A DNA stretch of 64,000 nt from Limnohabitans planktonicus II-D5. Its GTDB lineage: Bacteria > Pseudomonadota > Gammaproteobacteria > Burkholderiales > Burkholderiaceae_C. Within the stretch, counting starts at the first letter, position 1. The number at the start of each line of letters is the position of its first letter. Location of the stretch: NCBI RefSeq assembly GCF_001270065.2, contig NZ_LFYT02000017.1:28278-92277 (forward strand). Reading direction: 5' to 3'. Positions 8,313 through 20,400 of the stretch are shown here, in pieces. The notes beneath the pieces are model-generated. The model made no database searches. It worked only from the letters and a program-made list of their open reading frames with translations, and was not told the origin of the DNA. Position numbers and translations under genes: made by a program.

Positions 8313-9078
8313 GACGTTCGTCCTTGGTCGCAGGTGCCCTGCTTAAGCTCAAGCCGTCGTCCTGCGAGTGTCTGTGTGGGCGGGCACGGCTTATGCGGGG
8401 ATATTTGTGTTGAATCAAAGTGGGGTTCAGGTATTTGTCATCGTCGGGTTTTGACTGGTTGGTGTCAATACCAAAGGCTTGCTGTGAGTTTGCTCTCCGT
8501 TTCCTCGAATACCAGACCTCACGGCGTACGGACACAGTGCTCATTTCGTCCTTGGGCGGCTCTGGCCCTGGGTTGCGTCGGCCTGGTCTCCGTGGCGGCA
8601 GAGCCCGTCGGTTCTGTCGGCCATGTGCCTGCCCCATCCGCTGGACTGCCGCTCAGCAGCAAGCGGGCGGGGTGCGCCAACGCGTGAAAGCGGGTGAAGT
8701 GTTAAGACGCACGAGCATCGTCATGGCGAGCGAAGCGTGGCAATCCAGTTGCTGTGCTTGATCCGGCATCAATGCCCTTGCAGGCGTCATAGCTGGATTG
8801 CCGCGTCGCAAGCTCCTCGCAATGACGGAGAAAGTGGTATCACGCACGAGCATCGTCATTGCGAGCGAAGCGTGGCAATCCAGTTGCTGTGCTTGATCCG
8901 GCATCAATGCCCTTGCAGGCGTCATAGCTGGATTGCCACGTTACAAGTTTCTCGCGATGAGGCCCTGCCCTTGATGCACTGAACACGAGTACTTCACCAA
9001 GTTCTTGGACTGCGCCCCTTGTACCCGGCAAATTTGGCTGATTTTGAAAGCTGCGTGTTTTTGATTTAAATGGTGTTT
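8313..9078. other. Gene-poor region with repeats and a possible decayed ORF
   Basis: No intact gene is supported. Around 8560-8700 the + strand reads SVAAEPVGSVGHV in one phase and, after a shift, GVRQRVKAGEVLR in another. Together these resemble the start of a secreted FecR-type domain (signal-like ALALGCVGLVSVA, then AEPVGxVGxV ... AGEVL). The second part runs directly into the palindromic element at 8711. This may be a gene broken by that element, but the resemblance is short. The stretch 8961-9078 shows nothing recognisable. Confidence 0.35.
8711..8960. repeat. Two tandem copies of a ~110-bp palindromic element
   Basis: Two copies start with ACGAGCATCGTCAT at 8711 and 8846 (offset 135 bp). 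Each runs GCGAGCGAAGCGTGGCAATC, an inner segment (TTGCTGTGCTTGATCCGGCA...), then TGGATTGCC and, in copy 1, CGCGTCGCAAGCTCCTCGCA-ATGAC. The ends are complementary (CATTGCGAG.../...CTCGCAATG), so each copy can fold into a long hairpin. The inner parts are almost identical between copies, while the 3' end of copy 2 has decayed. A third copy lies in opposite orientation at about 50411-50517. Sequences with GCGAGCGAAGCGNGGCAATCC are widespread intergenic repeats in proteobacteria. Confidence 0.85.
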
Positions 9079-9110
9079 TTGACACTTTAAATGTCATAAA
9101 TATCTATAAT
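9079..9110 (+). promoter_or_regulatory. Candidate promoter with overlapping palindrome for the exporter operon
   Basis: TTGACA (9079-9084) and TATAAT (9105-9110) are both perfect sigma-70 hexamers, but their spacing is 20 bp, longer than the usual 16-18. The palindrome TGACA-CTTTAAA-TGTCA (9080-9096) overlaps the -35 box and could be an operator. The stretch is strikingly AT-rich compared with its surroundings and ends 50 nt before the first gene of the large operon. The suboptimal spacing suggests dependence on an activator or a bent-DNA regulator (inference). Confidence 0.5.
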
Positions 9111-9160
9111 GAAACAAGGCATGGACCTTTTGAGTTCCCAACGCGCACCAGAAAGACCTT

Positions 9161-9955
9161 ATGACTGAGCTTGTGTTGTACGAAAAACCGGTGGCCATCG
9201 ACCGTAATGCCCACAAAAACCTCCGCATCAAGCTCCAAACGGGTGACTGTCCGTTTGCGGCGCGCACCAATTCCGTGTTCCTGGCGGCTCGAGAATTCGG
9301 CTTGGCGGCCACCCATTACCCCATTGTTTTTGTGGGGGACGCTCAGCAAGGTGCTGTGGTTGCGGCGGCCTTGTTGGGGCTGCGCGAGGCCGAAAACTTG
9401 TATGTCGATGCACAGGGTCAATGGGACCCCGCCGCCTATGTGCCGGCCTTTGTGCGACGTTACCCTTTTGTTTTGGCCGAGGATGGCCAGGACGAGAACC
9501 TCACGGTCTGCGTGGACAGCGCTTTTTCTGGTCTGAATGAGATTGAGGGTGAGGCCTTGTTCGATGAGCAAGGGCAGGAAACGCCTTATCTGAAGGGCGT
9601 CATCGACTTCATGCGGCAGTTTCGACGTGAGATGCTTGTGTCCAACCAGTTGGTGCGTGAGCTGGTCGATGCGGACTTGCTGGTGGCCCGCGTCATCGAT
9701 GTGGAGATGCCCGGAGGTCTCAAGCGCAAACTCGATGGTTTCATGGTGGTCGACGAGGAAAAACTCAGCCGCCTGGACGCCGAACACACAGCCAAATTGC
9801 ACGCCAGCGGCGCTTTGCCCTTGGCCTATGCCCATCTGGTGTCCATCCACAACCTGAGCCGTTTGGTGGGGCGTCTGTCGCAGCGTCTGCTGGAGCAGGC
9901 GCAGGAGGCTGCGGCCCCGGCCCCCGTCAACGACGAAGCCCTGGTGGAGGTCTGA
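9161..9955 (+). CDS. SapC-family protein
   Basis: A 264-residue protein with the SapC family layout: N-terminal MTELVLYEKPVAIDRNAHKN, the 'FAARTNSVFLAAREFGLAA-HYPIVF' core and C-terminal ...LPLAYAHLVSIHNLSRLVGR. There is no signal peptide or membrane segment, so it is probably cytoplasmic. SapC genes sit beside genes for S-layer or very large secreted proteins; the biochemical role is not established. Here it is the first gene of an operon, 3 nt before the TolC-like gene. Its likely role is in handling or regulating the giant substrate before export (inference). A candidate promoter is at 9079-9110. The ribosome binding site is weak (AGAAAG). Confidence 0.85.
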   Translation: MTELVLYEKPVAIDRNAHKNLRIKLQTGDCPFAARTNSVFLAAREFGLAATHYPIVFVGDAQQGAVVAAALLGLREAENLYVDAQGQWDPAAYVPAFVRRYPFVLAEDGQDENLTVCVDSAFSGLNEIEGEALFDEQGQETPYLKGVIDFMRQFRREMLVSNQLVRELVDADLLVARVIDVEMPGGLKRKLDGFMVVDEEKLSRLDAEHTAKLHASGALPLAYAHLVSIHNLSRLVGRLSQRLLEQAQEAAAPAPVNDEALVEV

Positions 9956-9958
9956 GCC

Positions 9959-11455
9959 ATGGCCGCCGCCATGCACCGGCTCGGCATGATCGCTGCGGCC
10001 CTGGCGCTGATGGGCTCTGCGGCACCGGTGCAGGCCCAAACGGCCCCACCGCCTGCATCTGCTGCTGCGCCCGCCCAAGCCACTGCCTCGAACAGCGCCA
10101 TGGGTGGCCCGGTTGCGGGCCTGCTGGATGTGCTCACCGTGATCGAGCGGGCCCGCCAAAACGACCCCCAAATCGGTGCCGTGCGTCGTGAGCACGACGC
10201 GGTCTTGCTCTCACCCGATGAAGCCCGCGCGGGTCTGCTGCCCCAGTTGCAAGCCAGCAGCTCCAGCATCCGCAGCCAGCAGCGCGTGCTGAGCACTGAA
10301 AACGAGGTCTACAAGCAAGGCGCAGCCTCATACCCGACCCGCACCATGGGCCTGTCCCTGACCGTGCCTTTGATGCGCCTGGCCGCCTGGCGAAAGCTCG
10401 ATCAGGCGCAGGCATCGACACGTCAATCGGCCTTTGCGCTGGAGGCGGCCGAGCTGGATTTGCTCACCCGCGCCATCACCGCCTACATCACCGTGCTGGC
10501 AGCCCGTGATGCGCTGGGCCTGGCGGTTGCCGAGCGTGATGCGATTGCCGCCCAGTTGCGTCTGGTCAAGGCCAAGCGCCTGGCCGGCCAGGTCGCCCAC
10601 TATGTGCTCTCGGAAGTCCTGGGCCGCTATGAGCTGCGCCAGGCCGAGATTTTGGCCGCCGAGAACGAACTGCGCGACCGCATGCTGGCCTTGTCGGAAA
10701 TCACCGGCCCGCTCGATCTTCAGCCCTCGCAACTGCCCGTGCTGCGTCAAGATGCGGTGCTGCCGCGACCTGATCCAAACCATGTTCAAGATTGGGTGGA
10801 GCGCGCCTTGGTACAGAACAGCCAGCTCAAGGCCCGTCGTGGTGCCGCAGAGGTGGCACAGGCCGAGATCGCCCGCCACCGTGCCAGCTATGCCCCGACG
10901 CTGGACCTGGTCGTGAGCCAAAACCGCCGCGATGCAGGCGGCAGCCTGTACGGCGGCGGCAGTGACGTGAGCAGCCGAGACACCATGATCAATTTCGTCT
11001 ACCCCATTTATGAAGGTGGGGTGACGAACACCTTGGTCAAGCAAGCGGTACACCGACACAGCGCTGCCTTGCAGGAGGTCGAGCGCATCACCCGTCAAGT
11101 CGATCGCCAGGCCCGCACGCTCTACAGCAGCTTGCACGCCGGTGCCCAGCGCGAGCTGGCCATTCGCGCCTCGGTCAAAGCGTTTGAGGACACGCGCACC
11201 CACCGCGCTGCGGCCTTTCGCAATGGCCTGGTCCCGGTGACAGCCGTGCTCGATGCCGAACGCGATTTGCATGGCGCACTGCGCGATCTGGCCCAGGTGC
11301 GCTACGACCAGATCCTGAACATGGTCAAGCTCAAGCAACTGGTGGCCACCTTGGGCCACGACGACTTCCCGGCTTTGGTGGGGCTGTTTGGCCCGGCACC
11401 TGCCAACGCAACCTTGCCGACTGCGCCCGCGATCGCGCCTGCCACACGCCCCTGA
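9959..11455 (+). CDS. TolC-family outer-membrane efflux/secretion protein
   Basis: A 498-residue outer-membrane factor. A signal peptide (MHRLGMIAAALALMGSAAPV-QAQ) is followed by two OEP repeats: the first about residues 55-260 (VIERARQNDPQIGAVRREHDAV, SLTVPLMRLAAWRKLDQA), the second about 275-475 (ALVQNSQLKARRGAAEVAQA, NFVYPIYEGGVTNTLVKQA, FRNGLVPVTAVLDAERDLHG). These correspond to the paired helical hairpins of TolC, which forms a trimeric channel with a periplasmic adaptor. GGAGG sits about 10 nt upstream of ATG 9959. It lies between the SapC-like gene and the giant protein gene, and two HlyD-type adaptors are encoded downstream, so it is the obvious outer-membrane exit for the giant protein. 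Confidence 0.92.
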   Translation: MAAAMHRLGMIAAALALMGSAAPVQAQTAPPPASAAAPAQATASNSAMGGPVAGLLDVLTVIERARQNDPQIGAVRREHDAVLLSPDEARAGLLPQLQASSSSIRSQQRVLSTENEVYKQGAASYPTRTMGLSLTVPLMRLAAWRKLDQAQASTRQSAFALEAAELDLLTRAITAYITVLAARDALGLAVAERDAIAAQLRLVKAKRLAGQVAHYVLSEVLGRYELRQAEILAAENELRDRMLALSEITGPLDLQPSQLPVLRQDAVLPRPDPNHVQDWVERALVQNSQLKARRGAAEVAQAEIARHRASYAPTLDLVVSQNRRDAGGSLYGGGSDVSSRDTMINFVYPIYEGGVTNTLVKQAVHRHSAALQEVERITRQVDRQARTLYSSLHAGAQRELAIRASVKAFEDTRTHRAAAFRNGLVPVTAVLDAERDLHGALRDLAQVRYDQILNMVKLKQLVATLGHDDFPALVGLFGPAPANATLPTAPAIAPATRP

Positions 11456-11468
11456 TCGGAGAGATCTC

Positions 11469-14400
11469 ATGCCCGTCCAGCGCTGGTTTCGTTCCCTGCA
11501 ACCGGAAAAACGACCCAGCGGACCTGGATGGGTGCCCCCGGCCGCCGCTGTGCGCCCTGCGATGGAGGCACTTGAACCTCGGGTGCTGCTGTCGGGCGAG
11601 TTGCTCATCGTGCCCCCACCCGAACCCCAACGCACGCCACTTCAGGGTGTGGCCGCCAGTGGCCTGCAAGCCACGCCGGTGGCCCTGGCCGCGCAACAAG
11701 TCGGCCAGGCCCAGGCAGCGCGGGTGCAGCCTGCCAGCCAATGGCTGGGGCAGCAATCGGGACAGCAGGTGTCGGCAGCGCAACTGCTGATCGTCGACTC
11801 GCGCCTGGCCTCGCAAACTGCCTTGCTGGATGTGCTGGCCCAAACCAGCGGCAGCCCGGTGTTGGTGCTGGACGCGCAGCGCGACGCGCTGGAGCAGATC
11901 GATGACATCCTGGCCACTGCGCGCGACGTTCGGGCGGTGCACCTGGTCAGCCATGCGAGTGACGGCCGTCTGGTTCTGGGCAACACCGTCGTCGACGAGG
12001 CGCTGCTCAGCGCTCAGGCCGATCGCTTTGCCCGCTGGGGCGAAGCCTTTGCGCGGGACGGCCAGTTGTACCTGTACGGCTGCAATCTGGCTGAAAGCAC
12101 CCAGGGCCTGCGCTTCGTCACCGGCCTGTCGGCGCTGCTGCGCGCGCCGGTGCATGCTTCCCTGGATGCCACGGGTGGTGCTGATGGGGCCAACTGGGCA
12201 TTGGAAGTCTCCACCGGCTCGCTGCCCGGTGCGGCGCTTTCTGGCGAGGCCCTGGGAAGCTGGAAAAAGGTGCTGGCCACGCAGACAGGTACAAACGGCA
12301 ACGACACGCTGACGGCCAGCGGCACCGACCCGGTCCTCACGGGCCAGGCGGGTAATGACACCTATGTCTTTGGCACCGGCCTTGGCCGCGCGCTCGTCAA
12401 CGACACCGAAGGGGCCACCACGCTGGACCTGCGCAACTGGGGCACGGGCGTCACCGCAACGCTGGGCGCGGACCGCTCGCTCTTGCTGGTCAAGGGCAGC
12501 GACAGCATCACGCTGGATGCGGCCAGCAGTGCCCAGGTGGCCCGCATCCTCACTGGCGGGCAGACCACGCTCAACCTGGCCCAAGTCATGGGCGAGCAGA
12601 CGGTGGGGGTGCTTTCAACAGGCGTGCTCTCGCTGGTCTCACCCACAGGCGGCACCAGCTTGCGCATCGAAGGTGTCGCCACGCTGGCCGGTGGCGGCAA
12701 CGCCTCGCGCGGGCGCACCCTGGACTACAGCTTCTACACCCAAGGTGTCTCGGTGGACCTGGCGGCGGGCACCGCCACGGGTTTGACCACAGTCAGCGGC
12801 ATCACGAATGTGCGGGGCTCGGCCTTTGGTGATGTGATCAAGGGCGATGAGGCATCCAACCTGCTGGACGGCCAGGGCGGCCAGGACGTGCTGGACGGGC
12901 GCGGCGGCAATGATGTGCTGCAGGCCGACAGTGGCCAGGACAGCTTGACGGGCGGCACCGGAACGGATGCCCTGATGGTGGCCATGGACGGCGATGTGCG
13001 TTTTGCCGCAGGCGGTGGACAGATGCTGTTCCATGCAGCGGGCGAAGCCTCGCAGGTCACGACGGTGGACATTGGCGGCCTGGAAGTGGCCATCCTGGTG
13101 GGGGGGGCCAGCGCCAACACGCTCGATGCGACCCACTTCGGCGGACGTGTGGTCTTTGACGGGGGGGAGGGCAACGACGCTTTGCTGGGTTCGGCCGGAG
13201 ATGACCAGTATGTGTTTCGCACCGGTTTTGGCAACGTCACCATCACCGACACACGGGGCACATCCACCCTGGACCTGAGCGATACCGACGACGAGCACAC
13301 CCTCGCGTTTGCGGCTGACCAGTCCCTCAGCGTGAGCCGATCCGATGCCACCATCCTGCTGGGCAAGGCCAGCGCCGACAGGGTGGGCCGCTTGGTGGGC
13401 GGTGTAGACAACACACTGGACCTGAGCGCATTGCCACAGCTTGCCCCGGGCACTGATCAGCCCCGTGTGCAAGTGTTGGCGCAGGGCGAGGTGCAGATCA
13501 CCGGCGCTCGGGCGTCCGATGTGACACTTCGCATGGACAATCTGCAGACCCTGCAGGTCAGCGCCAGCCGTGCATGGCGGCTCGATTACGCTGCTTATGA
13601 AACGGCTGTGCAGGTGAACTTGACGAGTGGCCGGGCCACCGGGCTGTCTGAGATGTCGGGCTTCTTGCAGGTCACGGGCAGTGCCTTTGACGACATGATC
13701 GTTGGCAACAGCGATGCCAACTTTTTGAGTGGTGGTGCGGGCAATGACACCCTGTCCGGGGCTGGCGGTGTGGATGCCATAGACGGGGGGCTGGGCGATG
13801 ACGTCCTGGTCGAGCGGCGCGACGCTGACTTTAAATTCAGCCAGCAACTGGTCAACTCGTCCGACGGCTCCGGCACCCCGATCACCCGCTCGGTGCTGAC
13901 GGTCGGTGCGCTCGCGGCCCCTTTAGCGACGGTGACGCTGGGCGGTATCGAGGCCATGAACCTGACCGGTGGCGACAGTGCCAACGTGCTGGACGCCAGC
14001 GGCTTCGAGGGCGAGGTGGCCCTGAGTGGCGGCGCTGGAGACGACACGCTGGTTGGCACCGCCCAGGCCGATGTGCTCTCGGGCGGGGCGGGTCGCAACC
14101 TCATCCACGGCGGCGGGGGGCAAGACCGGGTGGCAGAGACGGCTTTTGGCCGGGGCTTGGCCCAAACCGTCGTTTTGACCCACGCTGCGCTGACCTACAC
14201 CGAGAACGGCGCAGCCTGGCTGAGCAATGACTTCACCGGCAGCATGGCTGGCAACCCCTTCACCAGCAGCATCACCGCCGCGACGCTCATGGGCGACACC
14301 GGCAACGATGTGATCGATGCCTCGGCCTTCAGCGCCGGTAGCGTGAGCCTGTTCGGCCAAGAGGGCGCTGACACCCTGCGCGGCGGCTCGGGCAATGACA

Positions 14401-17400
14401 TCCTGAGCGGTGACAAGGGCGGGGACGCTTTGTATGGCAATGCGGGCACCGATACCGTGCTGGAGTTTGGCGCTTCGCGTTACCTCCTCACCACCACCAC
14501 ACTGGACGCGTCGGATGGCTCAAGTGCCGCCCTGACCCTGACACGGCCCTCTAGCGGGCATTTCACCCTGACCCTCCAAGTCACCCCTCAGGACCAGGCG
14601 CAAACCACCAGCGCGCTGGCGGCCAAAGCCACTGAGTCGGACATCCGCGCTGCACTCACGGCGCTTGAAGGCGTGGCTTCTTCAGACATCGAGGTCGAGA
14701 TTCTGAGCAGCACGCAGGTGAAGATTGAATTGACCGGGCGTCTGGCAGGGCAGGCGGTTTCCCAGTTCACCGCCCAGCTCACGAGCCCGGCAGCCACCTC
14801 CATCAGCACCTGGGTCAACGGCGCAGCGTTGCTCGATACGCTGGACGCCATCGAATCGGCGCAGCTCATCTCGGGAGTGGGTGCGAGCGTGATCGACGCC
14901 ACTGATTTCACGCCCACCAGCTTGGAGGGTGTGGTGACACTGATCGGCTCTGAGGGCAGTGACCGACTCACCGGCAGCCTGACGGTGCGCAGCGAATTGA
15001 ACGGCAGGGACGGCAACGATCAGCTCGTGCTCAGGCATGCACGGGGCCAAATCGACGGCGGTGGGGGCTGGGATGTGCTGGAGCTCAAAGCCGTTGGGGA
15101 TGTGCGTGCCGCAGCCGGCACCGGCGTCAACCCTTCAGACACGCGACTGACCGTCTCGCCGCAGGGGGGTGCCGACATCCTGCTGGACACCTGGGGGGTG
15201 GAGCACCTGTTGCTCAACGCCATGTCTGCCCAAGCGCTCGGCCAGGGCAGTGTGCTGGATGTTTCCGGTTTCGGTGGCCGCATCGAGGCGTCGACCGAAT
15301 TGAGTCTCCTCAGTCAGGGCCTGGGTTTGATGCTCGACGCCTCGGCAGACATCGCTGTGCAGCTGAGAGACGCCAGCGTGTTGCGGTTCGAGCTGGGGCC
15401 CTTGGCCACCATCGGTGAACTGGTGGAACAACTGAGCGTGAGCGGCCAGCTCAAGACCGAACTGTCGGCCGATGGCCAATTCTTGGTCATGACCGATCTG
15501 ACCTCAGGCAGTGCCATTTTCCAGGTGACAGACCTGGGGGAGTCCAGCGCTGCACAGCAGTTGGGCTTGACGGTGAGCGCCAGTGGGGGGGTGATCACCG
15601 GCGCAGCCCTGACTCCCGGCATTTGGACGACTGAGCTGATCGGCAGCACCGGGGCCGACACCCTGACGGGCAGCGCTGGAGACGACCTGTTGCTTGCAGG
15701 CGCTGGGGATCGCGTGACCGGTGGAGACGGCAAGGACACCCTGCAATTCGTCCCATCGGGCAGTCTGACGGCTTCCAACACACAAGTGGCATGGTCTGGC
15801 GGCACGCAGACTGTTTCCATGGCGAGCATCGAGGCGCTCAAAATTGCAAAAGCCACCAGCGCGCGCACGGCTGACCTGAAGGCCTTTACCGGATCGGTCT
15901 GGATCGACACCGCGTCGCCCGACACCCTGGAGCTTGGCCCTGGCAAGACCACCGTCAATCTGCTGGTGAGCGCACTCAAGGCCTTGCCCCAGGGCAGCCA
16001 AGTGGTGATCAACGCCAGTTTGGCCAGCCCACCGCAGGCCCTGGTCACCCGTTTCGACAACGCGGATGGGGCCAGCCTGGGGCTTGAGTATGGCCGGAGC
16101 AACAACCCCAACGATCTGTCAACCCGTCTGACGCTCAACCCACAGGCCAGTGGCGTGCGCACCCTGGCGTTCTCGATGCCGCAGGGGCCGGCTGCGAGTC
16201 AAGTGTTCATCGACTCCAATGGCACTGACGTTTTGGTGGAGCAGGCCACGGTCAACCTGGCCAGTGGCAGCATCCTCACCCAGGGCGGCAAGCTCACCTT
16301 CAAAGGCCGCTCGATCACCTTGGGCGACGGTGGCAGCCAGGCGCTGACACTGGACACCCGCAGCAGCACCGGCGCAGGTGACATTTTGGTGCAGGCGCGC
16401 GACACGCCGCGTTCTTACGGTTTTGGTCCGACACACGTCGGAGGGCTCTACAACGGCTCCACGTACAGTACCGACTTGACGGTCAAGTCCAACGCATCAC
16501 TGTATGGCCGCGACATCAAGCTGCTGGGCTCTGTCACCACCGGCGAGGGTCCTCAAAACAAAAGTTTGGGCAGCCGCATCGTGAGCGCCGGGGCAGGCCT
16601 CTTGGACATGGCGGCACCGATCTCTGCGATTTCGCAGACCACTGCCACCGTCACGCTCACCTTGGAGAACGGCAGCACACTGCAGGCCCAACGCGATGCG
16701 ACGGTGCGCGCCTCCATCGTGGTGGCCACAGATGCCTCGCCCATTTTCGGTGGATTGATAGGCGCGGCCTCTGCCTACGCCAGCGTCGAGGCCACCAGCG
16801 TGGTCACGGTGGCTGGCACCATCACTGCGGGCAGGGACATCGCCATCTCTGGTCATATGGACCCAGCTGTCAGTGCCGTGGCCAAGTCACTGTCTGACAA
16901 ATCTTATGGTGTGGCATTGGCGGTGGCCAAAGCCAACGTCACCAACACGGTCGATGTGGCCAACAGCGCCAAGCTGAGCGCAGGGCGCAACATCGACATC
17001 ACGGCCGACACCACCACCCGGATGCTGGCGAACAGCGTGTCGACCACCTCCGACTCCGAGGGCAAATACGCACTCTCCGTGGCCATCGGTATTGAGGACA
17101 GCACCAACACCCTGAAGCTGGCTGGCCAGTTGGATTCCGGTGGCGATATTCGGGTCTTGTCCTCATACATGCGCGGCTCTCAACCCCTGTCGATTGTGCC
17201 GCTCGTGTTGTCGCGTGAGGCCAAGGGCGTCAGCGCCATGTCGGGTGTGAACACGCCCCAGTCTGGCGGCAACTTGGTCAATGATATTTTCTTCAAGGCC
17301 TTTTTTGGGGGGCTTAAAAGCGTCTCGGCGGGCGGGAGCTTTCTGAGCTCAGGTTTGATGAGTAAGCTGGGCATTGCGCCAAGCACCGGACCGAGCAAAT

Positions 17401-20400
17401 TGGCCCCGGTGACCGACAAACTCAAGGCTTTCAAGGACTCTGTCACTGAATATTTCAAGAGTACTTCTCCCCCGACTCAAAAAGAAATTGGCGCTTCGGT
17501 GGCCCTGAACTTCACCCAAACCCAGGCTACGCTGGATGTGGGGAACAACCAAGCCATCGCAGGCGGTGGCATGGGGCCGTCGTCTGAGGTGTCTGCGGCC
17601 GGCTCGATCAGTCTGGAAGCGCTCAACACGGGTCGGCCCAAGATCAAGGCGGGCGCCAAGGCGCAGCCGCCCAAGCCAGCGCCAGCCGACAGCGGTTCCG
17701 CAACGCCCGCCACAGCGGCACCCGAAAGCAGCTCCAGCACAGCCATCGCATTCGCCTATGGCAAATACCACGACGAAGCCAAGGTGACCGTCAACAACGT
17801 GCGAATGGCTGCGCCCGTCGCCTTGAACGTGCATGCCGCGTCCAAAAACCAGATCGATCCCAAATCCTTCGCTTACTACAACCTGGCCACGCCTTTTATG
17901 TCCCAGGCCACCCACAGCACCACCCAAGGTGTGGTGACGGTGCGCCTGTCAGACACGGTCGATGTGGCCCAGGGGCACACCGGTGGCGGCGATGTGGGCT
18001 CACGCTACCAAGCGCTGTTTCAGCAAGGGGATGTGGATCTGGGCACAGAGGACTTTTCGGACGTCACCCGATGGAAGTCGCTGGGCTCACCGCAGAAGAT
18101 GGCAGCCACCCAATTTCTGGCCAATCTGGCCGGCTTTTTTGACAACACCTGGGGCCTGTCTACGGTGGTGGACACCTGGACCCAGTCCAGTGCTTTGGGC
18201 AAGACACGCAGCATGGCGGGGGCTGTATCGATCATCATTTTGGAGCGCTCATCGGAGGCCGAGGTGGGCTCGCATGCGGTCATCAATCCCGTCACCGATT
18301 CGGGCCATGCCAAGGGCAAGGTGTCGGTGCGTGCCGAAACGGTCAACGACCTGGTGGCTTTGTCGGGTCAGTTTGGGCTGCCCAGTCTGAGCGTGCCCAA
18401 GAATTTTTTGACCAGCCAGCAGCCGGACACAGCAGGACAGTTGAGCTTTACCAAAAAATCACTCACGATTGATGCAAAACCAGCATCCCTGGGCGTGAGC
18501 ACGGGCGACAAGGGCTCATTTGGGGTGGGTGCCAACGCGCAGGCCCTGCTGCTCGATACCCGTGCCAATGCCCGCATTCTGGCGGGCGCTCGTGTGGCTG
18601 CCCAGGCCTTGTCTGTGGACAGCAAAACCAGCACCCTGTTGGTGGCCTTGGGCGCATCAGGGGGCAGCGGCGGTGGCACCGTGGTCAACGGTTCGGGCAT
18701 CGGATTGGATGTGCGCAACAACACCCTGGCCCAGATTCAGGCCGGTGTCGCCGTCGATGCCAGCAGCCTGTCCATCACCGCCAATGACATCACGCACTTG
18801 ATCAACATCGCCGGGTCCGCGGCGCAGGGCTCGTCCTCGGGGGTGGGTGCCTCGGTGGCTGTGACCGTGTTCGATCGCAAGACCCGTGCGGTGCTGGGCA
18901 ACTTGGACAGTGATGGCGCACTCGCAGGTGGCGATGTCACGGTGAGCGGGCCTGTCACGGTGCAAGCTGCCAGTTCAGGCATTGACTTCGCGCTGGCATT
19001 GGCCGGTTCGCGGGCCACCGGTGCCAGCCCGGCACCAGAACCCGATGAGTTTTCCATCACCAACCCCCTGCTCCAAGCCCGCGCTGATCGCATGGGCTCC
19101 AACTCGCAGTCCGCCCAGACCCTGGAGGAGATGAACGCCAGCCCCGGCAAGGGCGGTGTGGGCATTTCCGGCTCTGTGGCGGTGCAAGTTGTCAGCGACG
19201 AAACGCAGGCCTTGGTGCGCCTGGCCAGTGCCCTCAAGGTGGGCACCGACGCATCGCCCCAAGCACTCACGATCAGCGCTGACAACACCGCCAACCACCT
19301 GGCCTTGGCAGGCGGCATGGCACTGGCCACCGACGGCATCTCCGGTGTTGGCTTGGCCGGTGCGGTGGCGGTACAAACGCTCAGTGGTGCCACACGGGCA
19401 GCCGTGTTGCAAGCCGGTGCCCTGAGCGCCAGCACCCTGACCGTTCACGCCACACGGCGTGGTTGGACAGCGGCTGCCGCTGCCGGTCTGGGCGGCGCAG
19501 GTGCCATTGGAGGCACGGGCGTGGCCGGCTCCATCGTCTTGCGCAAAGACACGCGTGAGGTGCAAGCGGGGGTGTCCCACGTTCTCGCAGCAAGCCCCGG
19601 TCCCAGCACACGCCTGTCCAGTCTGGATGTGCGTGCCACCCACGAAGAGACAGCGGTGCTGCTGGCTGGTGCTGCGGGTTGGGGTGGGCGCGCTGGCCTG
19701 GGCGCTGCCGTGGCCGTGGGGCTCGATGACGGGCGAACGCTGGCCAGTGTTGCTGATTTGGCGCAGGTGTCGATTTCCGGTGATGTGACCGTCAAAGCAG
19801 AGCGCCATGGCGCCACCGTCACCTTGGCAGGGGCCGTGGGCAGTTCCCCTGGCGGTGTGGGTGCCTCGGGCACTTTTGCGGTCAACCGCATCGACCATGT
19901 GGTCAGTGCGTCCCTGGGTAATGTGCGCAAGGCCTCTGCCGCCCCCGTTGCGGGTGCGGTGACTGTGCACGCTGAAAACGACAGCACCTTGGTCACCGTG
20001 GCCGGTGCGGTGGGCCGTGGCGGCATCGGCCTGGGCGTGGCCCTGGCCTTGCAGGATGTGGCCGGCGGCATCTACACCGCCGTGGACAGCGTCTCGCTGA
20101 AGGCCGCTTCCGTGACGGCCACTGCCCACAACGGCCTGACGCTGGCCAGCGCCGCCCTTGGCGTGGGTGTGGCGGCCCAAGCCGCTGGTGGCAGCGCCCC
20201 ACGCTTTGCCGGGGCCGGATCGGTCGCGCTCAACCTGCTGGAACTGGACACCCTGGTGGATGTCGGCCAGAGCACCGTGGGCGCAGGCACCGACCTGAAG
20301 GCCACCGGCAACATCACCCTGAAAGCCACCGACAACGCCAAACTGATGGCCGTCTCCGGCGGCGCAGCCGTCTCGACATCGCGCGCTTCGGCCATCGGCG

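Noticed and set aside
8334..8687. 117-residue open frame in the gap before the exporter operon
   Set aside because: Arg/Cys/Ser-rich start without homology; only a short C-terminal part looks protein-like. Treated as a possible decayed fragment and not as a gene.
11388..11468. Start of the giant gene at 11388
   Set aside because: This would overlap the TolC-like gene by 68 nt and adds an unrelated peptide. ATG 11469 has GGAGA upstream and places the LEPR motif at the expected distance.
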